Of a DNA stretch of 64,000 nucleotides, positions 54,560 to 64,000 are shown in pieces. Numbering within the stretch: the first letter of the stretch is position 1; the number at the start of each line of letters is the position of its first letter. Position numbers and translations under genes: made by a program. The DNA lies in contig JAUZTG010000042.1 in NCBI GenBank assembly GCA_030734395.1, forward strand, positions 2,356,001 through 2,420,000, in the 5' to 3' direction. A model generated the notes under the pieces. It ran no database searches, was not told the DNA's origin, and saw only the letters and a program-made list of their open reading frames with translations. The DNA is from Sarocladium kiliense. Its lineage: Eukaryota; Ascomycota; Sordariomycetes; Hypocreales; Sarocladiaceae.

Positions 54560-56527
54560 TTATACAGGCACACTGCTGTAGCCTCCTTCCTGACGAGCCT
54601 CCAAGGCGGTCTGAGTCGCAGTCTGCGTCTTATGGAACCTCCAATGCTTGATCTTGCTTTCGAAAAGCTCATCCAATTCGGCCGCCGAGCGTCTGCAGAA
54701 GTAAGTCATCAGCGAGGTGCAATGAAACAAGATCTTAATGAAGGAAGCAGACTCACCCTTTCGTTTCAGGAATAAGTAACCACATGCCAATCACGAACGG
54801 GGCGCCTATAAGTATCGCGTTAGACCGCAATCCAAAGTTCGCGCAGTTCTTGCCAAGCCATCAGCGCAGCATTAGGAGGACATACCAAGTCCGGCATAGA
54901 ACCAAGCCGTCTTGAGTTCCCAGTTCCACTCATTTCCATTGACCATGTACGGAGTCAGAACATTCATGACGACACCTGCTACACAGGTCGACGCTGCACC
55001 GAAGCCGGCCGTGTATGGTCGCAAACGCTGCGACGAGATTTCTCCAATGAAGCCCCATCCAGTGGCCCCGTTGGCTGTCATGCCAACATCTGTGAGAAGG
55101 ACTAGTCAGGGGGTCTGTTACAAGTATCGAGTGGGTTTAGGATTGATGTATAGGACTTTGACTCACTCCAAAGACAGGCAAAGAAGACAAACAAGTAGTT
55201 TGTGGCCTTGACCCGGGGCGCAACACCAATAATACCAATGGCAACGCATGCCGCCCAAGATAGGGTCGAGCCACCACACGAGTAATTCCGACGTCCGAGA
55301 CGGTCGACGGTGAGGATCATGGTGATATTGGCGGCAATATTGATACCTGAAGTGATGCAAGTAGCTTGGAACGGGTCATCAATGCCAGCCTGCTGGAAGA
55401 AGTAGGAAGCAAAAGTTGAGAAAAGAGTAAGACCAATGAACTGCTGCGTCATAAGCGTCCACAGGGCGGTAATTGTGCGTCGACCATCGGTGCCCCTGAA
55501 AATATTGTACCACTTTTCGTTGTTCGCGGCCCTAGCAACTTCGAGCTCATGATTCACGGCCATGGCGAGGAGTTCGTAATGGTGATCGATATCGTAATCG
55601 GGAATCTCCCAGTGCAGCTGACGAAGTGACTTCTTAGCACGCTCCACGTAGCCATGGGTTGCGCACCATGCAGGCGTTTCCGGAACAACCAGATAGATGA
55701 TCAGCATGAGGCCGATCTGCGACCACTGCGAGTAGATTGGGGTGAGCCAGTCGTCCCGGTCAACCTTGGAATGCACTTGAAGGGCGACTGGCGCAAAGAA
55801 GTTGCCCAGTGAGAACCAGAAGCTGTATGCAATGAGGAGACCGCCACGGATGCGTACGGGAGCTGTTTCAGCGATGTAGGTCGGGACAGTGGATTGGAGA
55901 CAACCGACTCCAATACCTGCGAGGAGTTTGGCAACGAGCCAGACTGGCCAGGTCCGGGCCAAAGTCTCTGCCAACACACTCATGCACAGAACGAACCAGT
56001 AGCTGTACATGGCTACCTTGCGGCCGAAGCGGTCGGAAATGAAGGGAAGAGTGGTCATGCCAATGATTTGTCCCACCGACATGATAGCACTCCAAGCGCT
56101 AAGAATAGGTGACGCAAGCGTAGGGTCGCCGTCAGCGTTGGTCTCGGTAGCAAACTCCCGAACGAATCCAGGATTGGCGATGATATTGCCGTTGATGCTG
56201 TCCAAATGAGATTAGTCTTCTGGGAGGCCCATGTCGCGACTAGATGGTTCCAAGAGGCAGCAGCAGGAGGACGACATACCCAATTTGATAGCCATCGGTA
56301 GCAGCGCTGAAGGCCACCAGGAAGCAGAATGCGGTGCAAACCTTGAAGGCTTTGACAGTCTCCCAGATAGTCAACGTTTCGTATCCCGAGAGTCCTTGGC
56401 CCTTGGTCGCAGCCACCATGACTGCTTCCTTGAGAGGTGACCCATCACCGGTAGTGTCGCGTCGCTCAATGGCGATATCCGTGGGCTCGGCCCCAGCACT
56501 GTTGGTCTTCTCCATTGAGTTGGCCAT
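54560..56527 (-). CDS. MFS sugar transporter, maltose/alpha-glucoside permease type
   Basis: Sugar-proton symporter of the fungal MAL/AGT group. Five exons (56527-56280, 56197-55167, 55089-54886, 54805-54757, 54692-54560) encode 554 aa. The first exon ends in the TM1 motif ATDGYQIG and the second begins INGNIIANPGFV. Other marks are ISDRFGRKVAMY, AKLLAGIGVGCLQSTVPTYI, ETAPVRIRGG, VPETPAWCATHGYVERAKKS and, in the second half, LTQQFIGLTLFSTFASYFFQ-type sequence and IPETKGRSAAELDELFE across the last intron. The ATG at 56527 is the first in frame after the leader. It is divergent from a Zn2Cys6 gene (753 bp between starts), an arrangement seen for MAL-type permeases and activators. Confidence 0.93.
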
Positions 56528-57280
56528 TGTGCTTGCCGACCTCAAGTCTCAGAGTGGACTGAAGAATACCTGACTGTGCAGTTGAGAAGACGGGCTGAGG
56601 AGTAAGCAAGCATGAGATGCAAACAAGAACTCTCGAGGATGCTTGTCAGTCCACAAATAATAGCAGACTGATGCACTCTTTATGCAAACCCCGGAATTCA
56701 ACTCCTCGTGGAGCCCTCTACGCCAAGAGCACTCTCGATCAGCCTTCGCGAGACCTTAGACCGAGGACCGAGTCCAGCTTGATGCGTCTGCCTGCCAAGT
56801 ACTTTGAGCCGGGGCTCCTGACCAGGTATACAAGCCCCAGAGCCTCGAGCAGGACAACCTGGGGTAAAATCTGGAGGCGGGGATGGGGAAGCCATGCACC
56901 ATTTCGTAGACATCAACTCAACTCCCAGCCGATATGTGGGGATCGGCATTCACAAGCTAGACGTCGATTATAGCGTCGGGTGTCAGTTCGGCCCTCCCCC
57001 GACAACGGAGTGGGGTTTGTCGGCGTCTCTGGACGCAGGTGACAGATGTGAAGAAACCTGAGTCGTTCAATAGTTTCGAGACTAGCCGACTGGTTAAGGT
57101 TTTGTGGTGGAGTGGCCTGTTCTGGGTCAGCTCCTCCAATCCCTGGCTTCCTGGTCTCTCGGGGCAAGGCCGACAGTTGTCTCGAGCCGGGACATCCAGG
57201 CAATCGTCGGGGTAAGACCGACATCTCTTTCCCTTGTCCCATCCTATCACACCAAGACACCCCATCGAGTCCAGAGAACC
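56528..57280. promoter_or_regulatory. Divergent promoter, MAL-type permease / Zn2Cys6 gene
   Basis: A 753-bp spacer. Frames present on both strands here overlap each other without coherent codon use. I see no clear conserved operator. Confidence 0.45.
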
Positions 57281-59657
57281 ATGTCTCGCCAAAGCCACGT
57301 GCCGGTTGACCCCAGGCACTTCTCTCAGTCTGGGCATCCAGACCACGAATTTGAGGGGGCGTCATCGCCCTCTCGGGGTAGCAACCGCCCGAAGAGGCCC
57401 TCTGGGACAACCGCCTTGCGCACTGCCATTGCATGTCGTGCTTGTAGAGATCGCAAGACGCGATGCAGCGGAGATCAGCCCTCATGCAGGTACTGCTCTA
57501 AAGCTGGTATCGCCTGTGAGTATGCTTCAGGCTCGGTGGCCGTCCCATCGGCTCCTGCACTGTAGGTCCCCCCGGCCTCGTCCACCCTTCCCTGCATTTT
57601 GAGAAGAACCGTTGTCTGATCGCTCAATGCTGCATGACATAGACCGTCAAGATCGCTAGACGAATGGGGAGATAAGATCTTGCAGGCGGTCGACAGTCTA
57701 GCACAGGGACTGCAGCGTAGTGACGCCTACTCCCCATCCCGAGCGCAGCAACGGGTTCAGGGGCGAGACCGAGATCCCATTACACCCATCATCGTGGATC
57801 AACTGGCCGGGATCGACAATGTTCTAGAGGAGGATCAAGTTCCTTTTGACGCAGAGCTACATCATCGCAGCAAGAGGCGACGCATCTCGGACTCCCAGCG
57901 AGACAATGCCAGCTATAACAGTCGCAGCCCAGTTCCTCTTCAAGGTCCGACTCGCATCACCAGCAGTCTCTCGATTCTATCATGGCCGGCACTCTTCAGA
58001 TCCGAAGATCTGGCAACTTACTCTCACAAGATCACATCTGCCCGTGCAACTTTGTGTCTTCAGCGCAATTCAGATACCCAGGCACTGACGAGCGCTAGCT
58101 GCGAGACCTCAGACCTGCTCAATCTTTTGTCATGTTTCGCAGAGTCCATCTTGCCTACGATACCGGTCATTGATCTAGGCCAAGTGCGGCGCATGATCAG
58201 CCGTATGGACGAGTATGGTGTACCATGGAACGGGGAAGCGTGTCTTGTCCTGTTGGTTGCTGCCTTGGGAAGCATCTATCAGCCAGATGCCCAAGATAGC
58301 CGCCGCCGAACCCGAGACACCTCACAGATATCATCGCCGGCTTCCAGTCGAACAAGAACCTCCGGGACATCAGAAAGAATCACATCTACGACCTTGAGAT
58401 ACTGGAACATGGCCAGGAAAAGGCTGTCTTGGGCGATGAACACAGCTGGTCGTCTCTCCACGCAGTGTCAGCTCCTTGCGGGGTACGTACTGTCTGATCC
58501 GGCACCTGGCTGAACTGAAGAAACTGTTTGATTGTGCTGACTCGTCATTCTTATGTGCAGGTTATATCTTGTTTATAGCTCAGAGCCTCTTGCTGCATGG
58601 AAGATGCTGACTAGCGCCTTGATTTCACTGGATGATCAACAGACGAGCGGCCTTCCCAGTGACATCGCAAAGATAGAGACGGAAAGGCGTTTTGATCAAC
58701 AGATCCGAATGGCAATACTTACACTTCTGTGGTAAGCAACCATTCCCATTGATTCTGACAAGGTATTAAGGGTCACCCCGGCTGACTCGTCCGCTTGTGT
58801 CATCTGTGAGCAGTCGACTACGATTTGAAATAGAGTTACCATTCGCTCCTGGTTCCGTCCAATTATCTTCGGAAGACCACTTTCCTAACCAGACGGAGCA
58901 GGAAAATGGGTCGTTGATTATAACCAGTCAAACACAAGCAGATATCTTACGCATTCGAGGCAACGCCAGCGTCAACTCCCAGCTCTTCCACCCCGACAGT
59001 TCCATCGCAGACTTGCAATACTTACAGACAAAGATAACCTCACTACTGTCAGCTCTCGAGGAGTGGAGGACTCGTCTTCCATTTGCCGTCAAGCTGGATT
59101 CAGATACAAGTGTCGAGCATAGAGACTCGCATCTCGACATTCATCACGTGAATGTGCGAAAACAGATGCAGGATCTCTACTACGAGACCAAAGAGCTCAT
59201 TCTCAGACCTTCACTGTATCTCGTTCTTCACTCACACCATCTTCACGGCGTACAAGCTATGGCACCTGGAGAAGGGGGTGAATCCAGGACTTTTGAGGAC
59301 CTGCTCGCTACGCACTTGACGACTCAACTACAAGATATGGTTGCCCATCACCGTCTGTTGCTTCTGGAGCGCACCCGCTTATTTCTAGGGGCAAGCCAGA
59401 GGGGGCCGAGGTCGAGACTACCTGAAGTCGGTTGGCTGAAGCACCAAACATGCTTTACCCTAGCTTTGCTTTTGATCGCTTCGAGTCGAGTGCAGTGCGA
59501 TTGTGGGGGTTCCCTTGGGATGGGTCTCGCGGGCATCAATGATGCAGTCGGACAGGTCATAGACTTTCTCACTCACGATGACTTGGGTAGCGAAGAATCC
59601 AGAATAGCGGCGGACATCTTGCGAAAGCATCATGGAGCTAGTGATGGATCAACCTGA
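57281..59657 (+). CDS. Zn2Cys6 transcription factor
   Basis: Zinc cluster regulator of about 711 aa in four exons (57281-57561, 57643-58482, 58561-58731, about 58814-59657). The zinc cluster ACRACRDRKTRCSGDQPSC continues RYCSKAGIACEYASG, with all six cysteines, at about residues 50-80. The linker is basic (SKRRRISDSQ). The fungal-specific transcription factor domain covers the middle (LLNLLSCFAESILPTIPVID, then GLYLVYSSEPLAAWKMLTSA, and LRFEIELPFAPG). The start of exon 4 could be three bases earlier. It shares a promoter with the maltose-type permease and may control it, but no target site is evident. Confidence 0.87.
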
Positions 59658-59762
59658 ACTTATTTCGTTCGGCGACGAAGGTTGATATCAGTTGACGGCT
59701 GCTATCGGTAATATTTATGGGTGACTCAATAGTCCATTGTTAATGAAATAGTGGCGAACCCC

Positions 59763-61903
59763 TCAATCCCTAAAATCAGGATGCATGCTCCGAAGCATGT
59801 CGAGATTACTCAAACAATCCCGAGACTCTGAGGCCCAGTGCTTTAGCCCTCTCACTAGGGCCTGAGCTGCTCTCAGACACGTCTCGTCATCTGGGACCTG
59901 TAATGCTGCCAGCTCCCGTCGAGCTTGCGCTTTGAGCCGCCGTGCAGCAATGAGGATCAGGCCAGCTCGTACGCCCTTGCGAAGCGCCAACCAGGTATTG
60001 GCGTCCCGATGCGTGGATCCCGCGGCCCATAGAAAGGCAATATCCAGCCTCAGCATCGCGTTGGCGTGCACAATGAGCCCTTCCACGAGCTCAGTAGACC
60101 AGCGAGAAACATCGTAGTTGAGCAGGGCGAAGAAAGAAGGCTCGCATATATCGTGTCGGACGCTAGACACCCGCCACCTGAGGTACTGACGGAGTTCATC
60201 CGCGCAGGGACTTAGATCGTCAAGAGGGAACTGCATGACGGGAGGTAGAGACTCGTAATAGCAACTGAGTTGGTAGTCGAATTCAGCGTTTGCTTCATGC
60301 AGGCTGCGATAGAAGGCTTCTGGAGGCTCGCCAGCGCGACGGTATGCCTCTCGTCGCTTCGCTTGGGTGTAGTTGTCGATGCGCATTTCCAACTTGCGAA
60401 GCATAATGTGCGTCAGGAAGAAGTACCAAGATCTTTCGTCCTGAATACTGTAGGCAGTTTCTCGAGATTGCTCCCCAGCTTGTTCTGTGGCGTATGGCTG
60501 ACCACTGGGTGGTGTTGGTAGAGATGTTGAGTAGGCGATTACATTGAGACCACTGGTCTCCATGCCGAACTCGCAAGCCACCTCCCTGACAGCCCATGGT
60601 TCGTCAGCTTTTGCTTCCTTCGATAACAGCACCTGTGTGTGCCAGCCTCAAGCTCAGGAGTATTTTAGGAAAGCTTACCTTTCGGCCATGAAAGAGCTCC
60701 AGTAAAGCCGAGATTCCATACTGCGGGGGCTGCCGTGCTGTAGTCGCATGTCTTCCCTTCCTATCTTTCTTGATATGTATGCTCTGCACGCAATGGACGC
60801 GGAATTCAAGAGCCGCCAACCGCACAAAGGTTGCAGTACGTACATATAGTACATACCTGCCATGAAGAGGCAATGTGCTGCTTCGAGGGATGATGAGGCA
60901 TACAGAGGTCCCAGACGCTTCTGGCCTGCTAAAAAGTATTCTTGCGCCATTGTAAGCCTTTCCGGAGATGGCTTACTCGCAGCATAGTCGTATATACCAT
61001 CCTTGTCCCAGGGACTTGATATTGCCCCGAGAGCACAGGCAAGGAGCTGTTTGTTATTGGTGTGAGCAGTCTGATCGGTCATAGTATCGACCCAGAAGGC
61101 ATGGGACGGAAACTCACGACTTTGCAAGATGATATATCCCAGCCAATGCCGTTTTCAATTATGTTAGCCGCTTGAGATCGCAGCTTAGCAGCTCCGAGAA
61201 ATGGATGCTTGACGTGAACATTCTTTAGAAAGCTATCGATCAGCTCCGGAACCACCGTGCCATCGTCTAGACCGCGACGGTCGCCCCTGATGGCGTTTTG
61301 GACACCGCCGCTTGAATGAGACGTTCCCATTCGTCCGTGCTCCCGTGTCATAGAGCTCTGATCTACCATTGCATCAGCATCGCCATCCTCACTGCCAGAG
61401 TCATCTTCGCCCGGAGTGCCAAGCATGACAACGTCTAGGCTACGGTTGACGCTTCCGTTGAACATAAGAATCGGCCATAGCAGCGTCTCTTCGACTGTAT
61501 AAGTCCACCACAGTCCAAAAGGCGGGTTCTCGGGTTTGGACAGGTCGCGTCGCAGAGAGAGAGATTCCATCACATCATGCTCGGTCTCATGGCGGTCATC
61601 AAAGATGGCTGTATCGGCCGACGGGATTGTTGCTAATTCACTAGCAAAGCTGTCGGAGAGTCGGAATCTCCCTTGCGCAGCAGGAACAAGCAGGGATCGT
61701 GCAGTAGCGGTATCGGCTGGGGATGAGGTTGATATGCTTGATCTCTGAGCTGACGGTTCCTTGACAATATCCAGACGTCGCTCGACCTCGCCGAGCCTCA
61801 TCATTATAGAAGCTATCTGATCCTCAGTAGAAGGTCGGGCTGGAGAAGCTGCGGCCATAGGGGAATCATAGCTCCCACGGCCAGCTGAGTATGGGGATAC
61901 CAT
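59763..61903 (-). CDS. Fungal-specific transcription factor domain protein without visible zinc cluster
   Basis: Exons are 61903-61118, 61046-60679 and 60585-59763, giving 658 aa. The N-terminus (MVSPYSAGRGSYDSPMAAAS) is followed by a coiled segment IASIMMRLGEVERRLDIVKE, which is what normally follows a Zn2Cys6 cluster. The middle is the regulatory domain (IDSFLKNVHVKHPFLGAAKL, then LACALGAISSPWDKDG, LFMAGMYYMYVLQPLCGWRL, and ESRLYWSSFMAEREV across intron 2, then AYSTSLPTPPSG). No CxxC zinc cluster can be found in any frame between 61903 and the divergent peptidase start at 62318. It may act without DNA binding of its own, or the exon may be missing. Intron 2 (93 nt) was fixed by phase and alignment. 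Confidence 0.8.
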
Positions 61904-62317
61904 CGTTGCAGAGGTGGGTGTGATCTGTAACGTTTCGCGTCTTATCACATGAGCTCACATCGCTTTGACATCTCCCATTGGGACATGAAATAGATGTGGG
62001 GTGCTGCCGGGGTCTAACACGTTGGTCGTCACCTCATCCTAAGGATGTGGGAATGGACTGTTCTTCGACGTCGTTCAGTGATGGTGCGACGTGGATCGTC
62101 GGGGCAGAGCCGATGTAGGGTGGGTGAGGAGGGTTTGACGACCTGGACGGAAGTGGAGTGATGGTTGCTCAGTGACCCGCTGACGCGGCGCTACAGGCTG
62201 CGCGAATGCACCCCAGACCCCGCAACCTGCTCATGACAGGGAACCTGATCTCTTGGCTTCATCCCCTCGGATCACTTTCCGCCTCTTATCACCACGCGTA
62301 ATCGAAACCTTGAGATC
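61904..62317. promoter_or_regulatory. Divergent promoter, regulator / M13 peptidase
   Basis: A 414-bp spacer. I searched both strands for the missing zinc cluster exon and did not find one. No other feature is recognised. Confidence 0.5.
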
Positions 62318-64000
62318 ATGAGCGAGAAGCTAAGTGTGACAGTCTTGCGGCCTGGCGTCGCGAGACCGCGCTCTCTGCGGCAGCGCTATGGTCCAGCGCT
62401 CCTCAGCGCGGCTTGTCTTGCATGGCTGGGCGTGACCTTCGTCCATCAATATGGTTCCGGGACGAGTCCAAACCAGCCACCACAGAAGGGCGATGAGCGC
62501 GGCTCTTCATCCGACATATGCTTGACGCCAGCCTGTGTGCATGCTGCTTCAGAGATTCTCTATAATTTGTCGCCTGACTACAAGGACCTGGATCCCTGCG
62601 AGGACTTCGAGGAGCTAGTGTGCTCAGGATGGCGCGACCGTCATGACCTGCGCCCCGACCAAGGCGATGCTTTCACTGGCACCATCATGGCAGAGAGCTC
62701 GCAGCTATTGCTTCGACACATCTTGGAAGGACCGTCCCCGGATGATTTAGCGGAAGAGAACTCGGATGACCGTGACAACTTCAAGAAGCTCCAAGCCGCT
62801 TACAGTTCTTGCCTAGACGAGGATTCCATCAAGAAAGCTGGTCTTCAGCCAATTCTGGACTTCCTGGACGAGGTGAACTTGAAGCTATCAAGGACCACGT
62901 CCCGTGATGGTCTCGTTGGAAACGCCACGCTTCTGCTCTCGAAATACGGCATTGACCCTTTCGTTGCGGCTGGGGTGGGAGCGGACGATCGTGACCCTGA
63001 TGTGGTCGTTGTATCGATTTCGCCACCATGGTCTTTCGGTCTGCCTTCCAAGGAGCGCTATGAAGACAGCAAGTTGCTGGAGAAATACCGAGGCATTGTT
63101 GCGGAGGTTTTTGGCAAAATCTACCCAGAGCAGGATAAAAAGGTTATTGGCAAAGTTGTTGACCTGGAGAAGCGACTTGCAGCTGCTTCCCCTAGCGTGG
63201 AAGAGCGCGAAGATGTCACGGTAAGTTGCACCCTGTTCTGTGCTCATTCATCTTTTGCTCACATGCAAGGTCCTAGAAAACCTACAACCCTATGAGTGTT
63301 GACGAAGCCTCTGAACTGGCTCCCGAAGTCGACCTCGAGAGTCTGTTTGCGGGCCTCGCACCTCCTGGATATGATACCAAGCGTGTCATTGTTACATCGC
63401 CCAAGTATCTCAAAGCGCTCACGGACATTCTATCTGACACCAGTCATGATGTGCTGCATACCTACATCAGCTGGAAAGTGGTACAATCCTTCGCCAGCGC
63501 TGTCAAAGCAGATGCACTCAAGCCGTACGAGCGTTTCCGGAACGAGCTTGCAGGGAAGGCAAGTTGTCAATAACGACTCTGTAACTATCGTCTTATAGGG
63601 CCAGCAGCTAACGTTTTCTAGGATCCTGATTCCTCGCCTGAGCGCTGGCGGACTTGTGTTCAGTATGCTGATGGAAGCGTTGGTTGGCTCCTCAGCCGCT
63701 TCTTTGTAGAAAAAGCGTTCTCGGCAGAAGCAAAGGAATTTGGCGACACAATTATCAAGGATATCAAAACGGAGTTTGTGACGAAGCTCAAAGCCACAGA
63801 CTGGATGGACCAGGTCACGACCGACCGGGCTGTCAACAAAGTACACAACATCATCCAAAAGATCGGCTACCCAACCAGCAGCCCCGATATCGGCAATGCG
63901 ACCGAACTTCACGAGTACTACCACGATCTTGAAGTGAGCTCCAAGGACTTCTTCGGCAATGTTCTCTCGTCCAGAGCCTTTGATGTTGAACGAGAGTGGT
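62318..64000 (+). CDS. M13 (neprilysin-like) zinc metallopeptidase, partial
   Basis: Type II membrane peptidase of the endothelin-converting-enzyme/neprilysin family. Exons seen are 62318-63220, 63277-63558 and 63622-end of window, about 520 residues of an expected 750-800. A short cytosolic tail is followed by one membrane segment (ALLSAACLAWLGVTFVHQY, about residues 29-47), then the ectodomain, with the M13 start ICLTPACVHAASEILYNLSP, DPCEDFEELVCSGW and QAAYSSCLDEDSIKKAG. Exon 2 starts KTYNPMSVDEASEL, the family KxYNxM motif. The intron after it uses a GC donor (AAG|GCAAGT). The HExxH zinc site lies beyond the window, so activity cannot be judged. It is divergent from the regulator without a zinc cluster. 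Confidence 0.92.

Noticed and set aside
60857..61046. Intron starting at GCAG|GTATGT in the regulator without zinc cluster
   Set aside because: The frame stays open through it and encodes a conserved helix (LFMAGMYYMYVLQPLCGW), so the donor-like word is exonic.

Overview
The window is nuclear DNA of a filamentous ascomycete (Pezizomycotina). The genes carry short GT-AG introns of about 40-95 nt, and several fungus-specific families are present: Zn2Cys6 regulators, a non-canonical NRPS-like reductase, RTA1, and the ergosterol enzyme Erg4. I could not fix the order or genus from sequence alone. I support 21 protein-coding genes and no rRNA, tRNA, CRISPR array or intact transposon. All exon borders were derived by eye from splice signals, reading phase and family alignment. 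Spliced lengths are multiples of three in every complete model.

Layout. 1-8.2 kb: the start of an unidentified gene, about 3 kb with nothing recognisable, then an A-T-R NRPS-like reductase converging on a short-chain dehydrogenase. 9.5-24.2 kb: a six-gene sugar-catabolic locus with a secreted protein of unknown family, a lactose-permease-like MFS transporter, a cytosolic LacZ-type GH2 beta-galactosidase, glucosamine-6-phosphate deaminase, an atypical hexokinase-family kinase, and a Zn2Cys6 regulator divergent from the kinase. 24.7-45.5 kb: a housekeeping block with tyrosyl-tRNA synthetase, an NBR1-type autophagy receptor, Barentsz/CASC3, a BMT6-like rRNA methyltransferase, a SAC/hSac2 phosphoinositide phosphatase, V-ATPase proteolipid c, and Erg4. 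47.2-59.7 kb: accessory genes, namely a SnoaL-like protein, a drug-type MFS transporter with a small Zn2Cys6 regulator, an RTA1 protein, and a maltose-permease-type transporter divergent from another Zn2Cys6 regulator. 59.8-64 kb: a regulator with no visible zinc cluster, divergent from an M13 (neprilysin-like) peptidase cut by the window end.

How the genes work together. The most interesting unit is 9.5-24.2 kb. Family functions suggest a route: a beta-galactoside is imported, cleaved inside the cell, and any glucosamine released is phosphorylated and deaminated to fructose-6-phosphate and ammonia. No GlcNAc-6-phosphate deacetylase is present, so a de-N-acetylated substrate such as lactosamine would fit. 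The promoters in this block carry clustered CCGG sites, and three contain the exact geometry CGG-N6-CCG expected of a Zn2Cys6 dimer. The joint substrate and the control are inference.

A second hidden structure lies behind the Barentsz stop codon. Two degenerate, in-phase 90-bp copies of the gene's last coding segment follow the stop.
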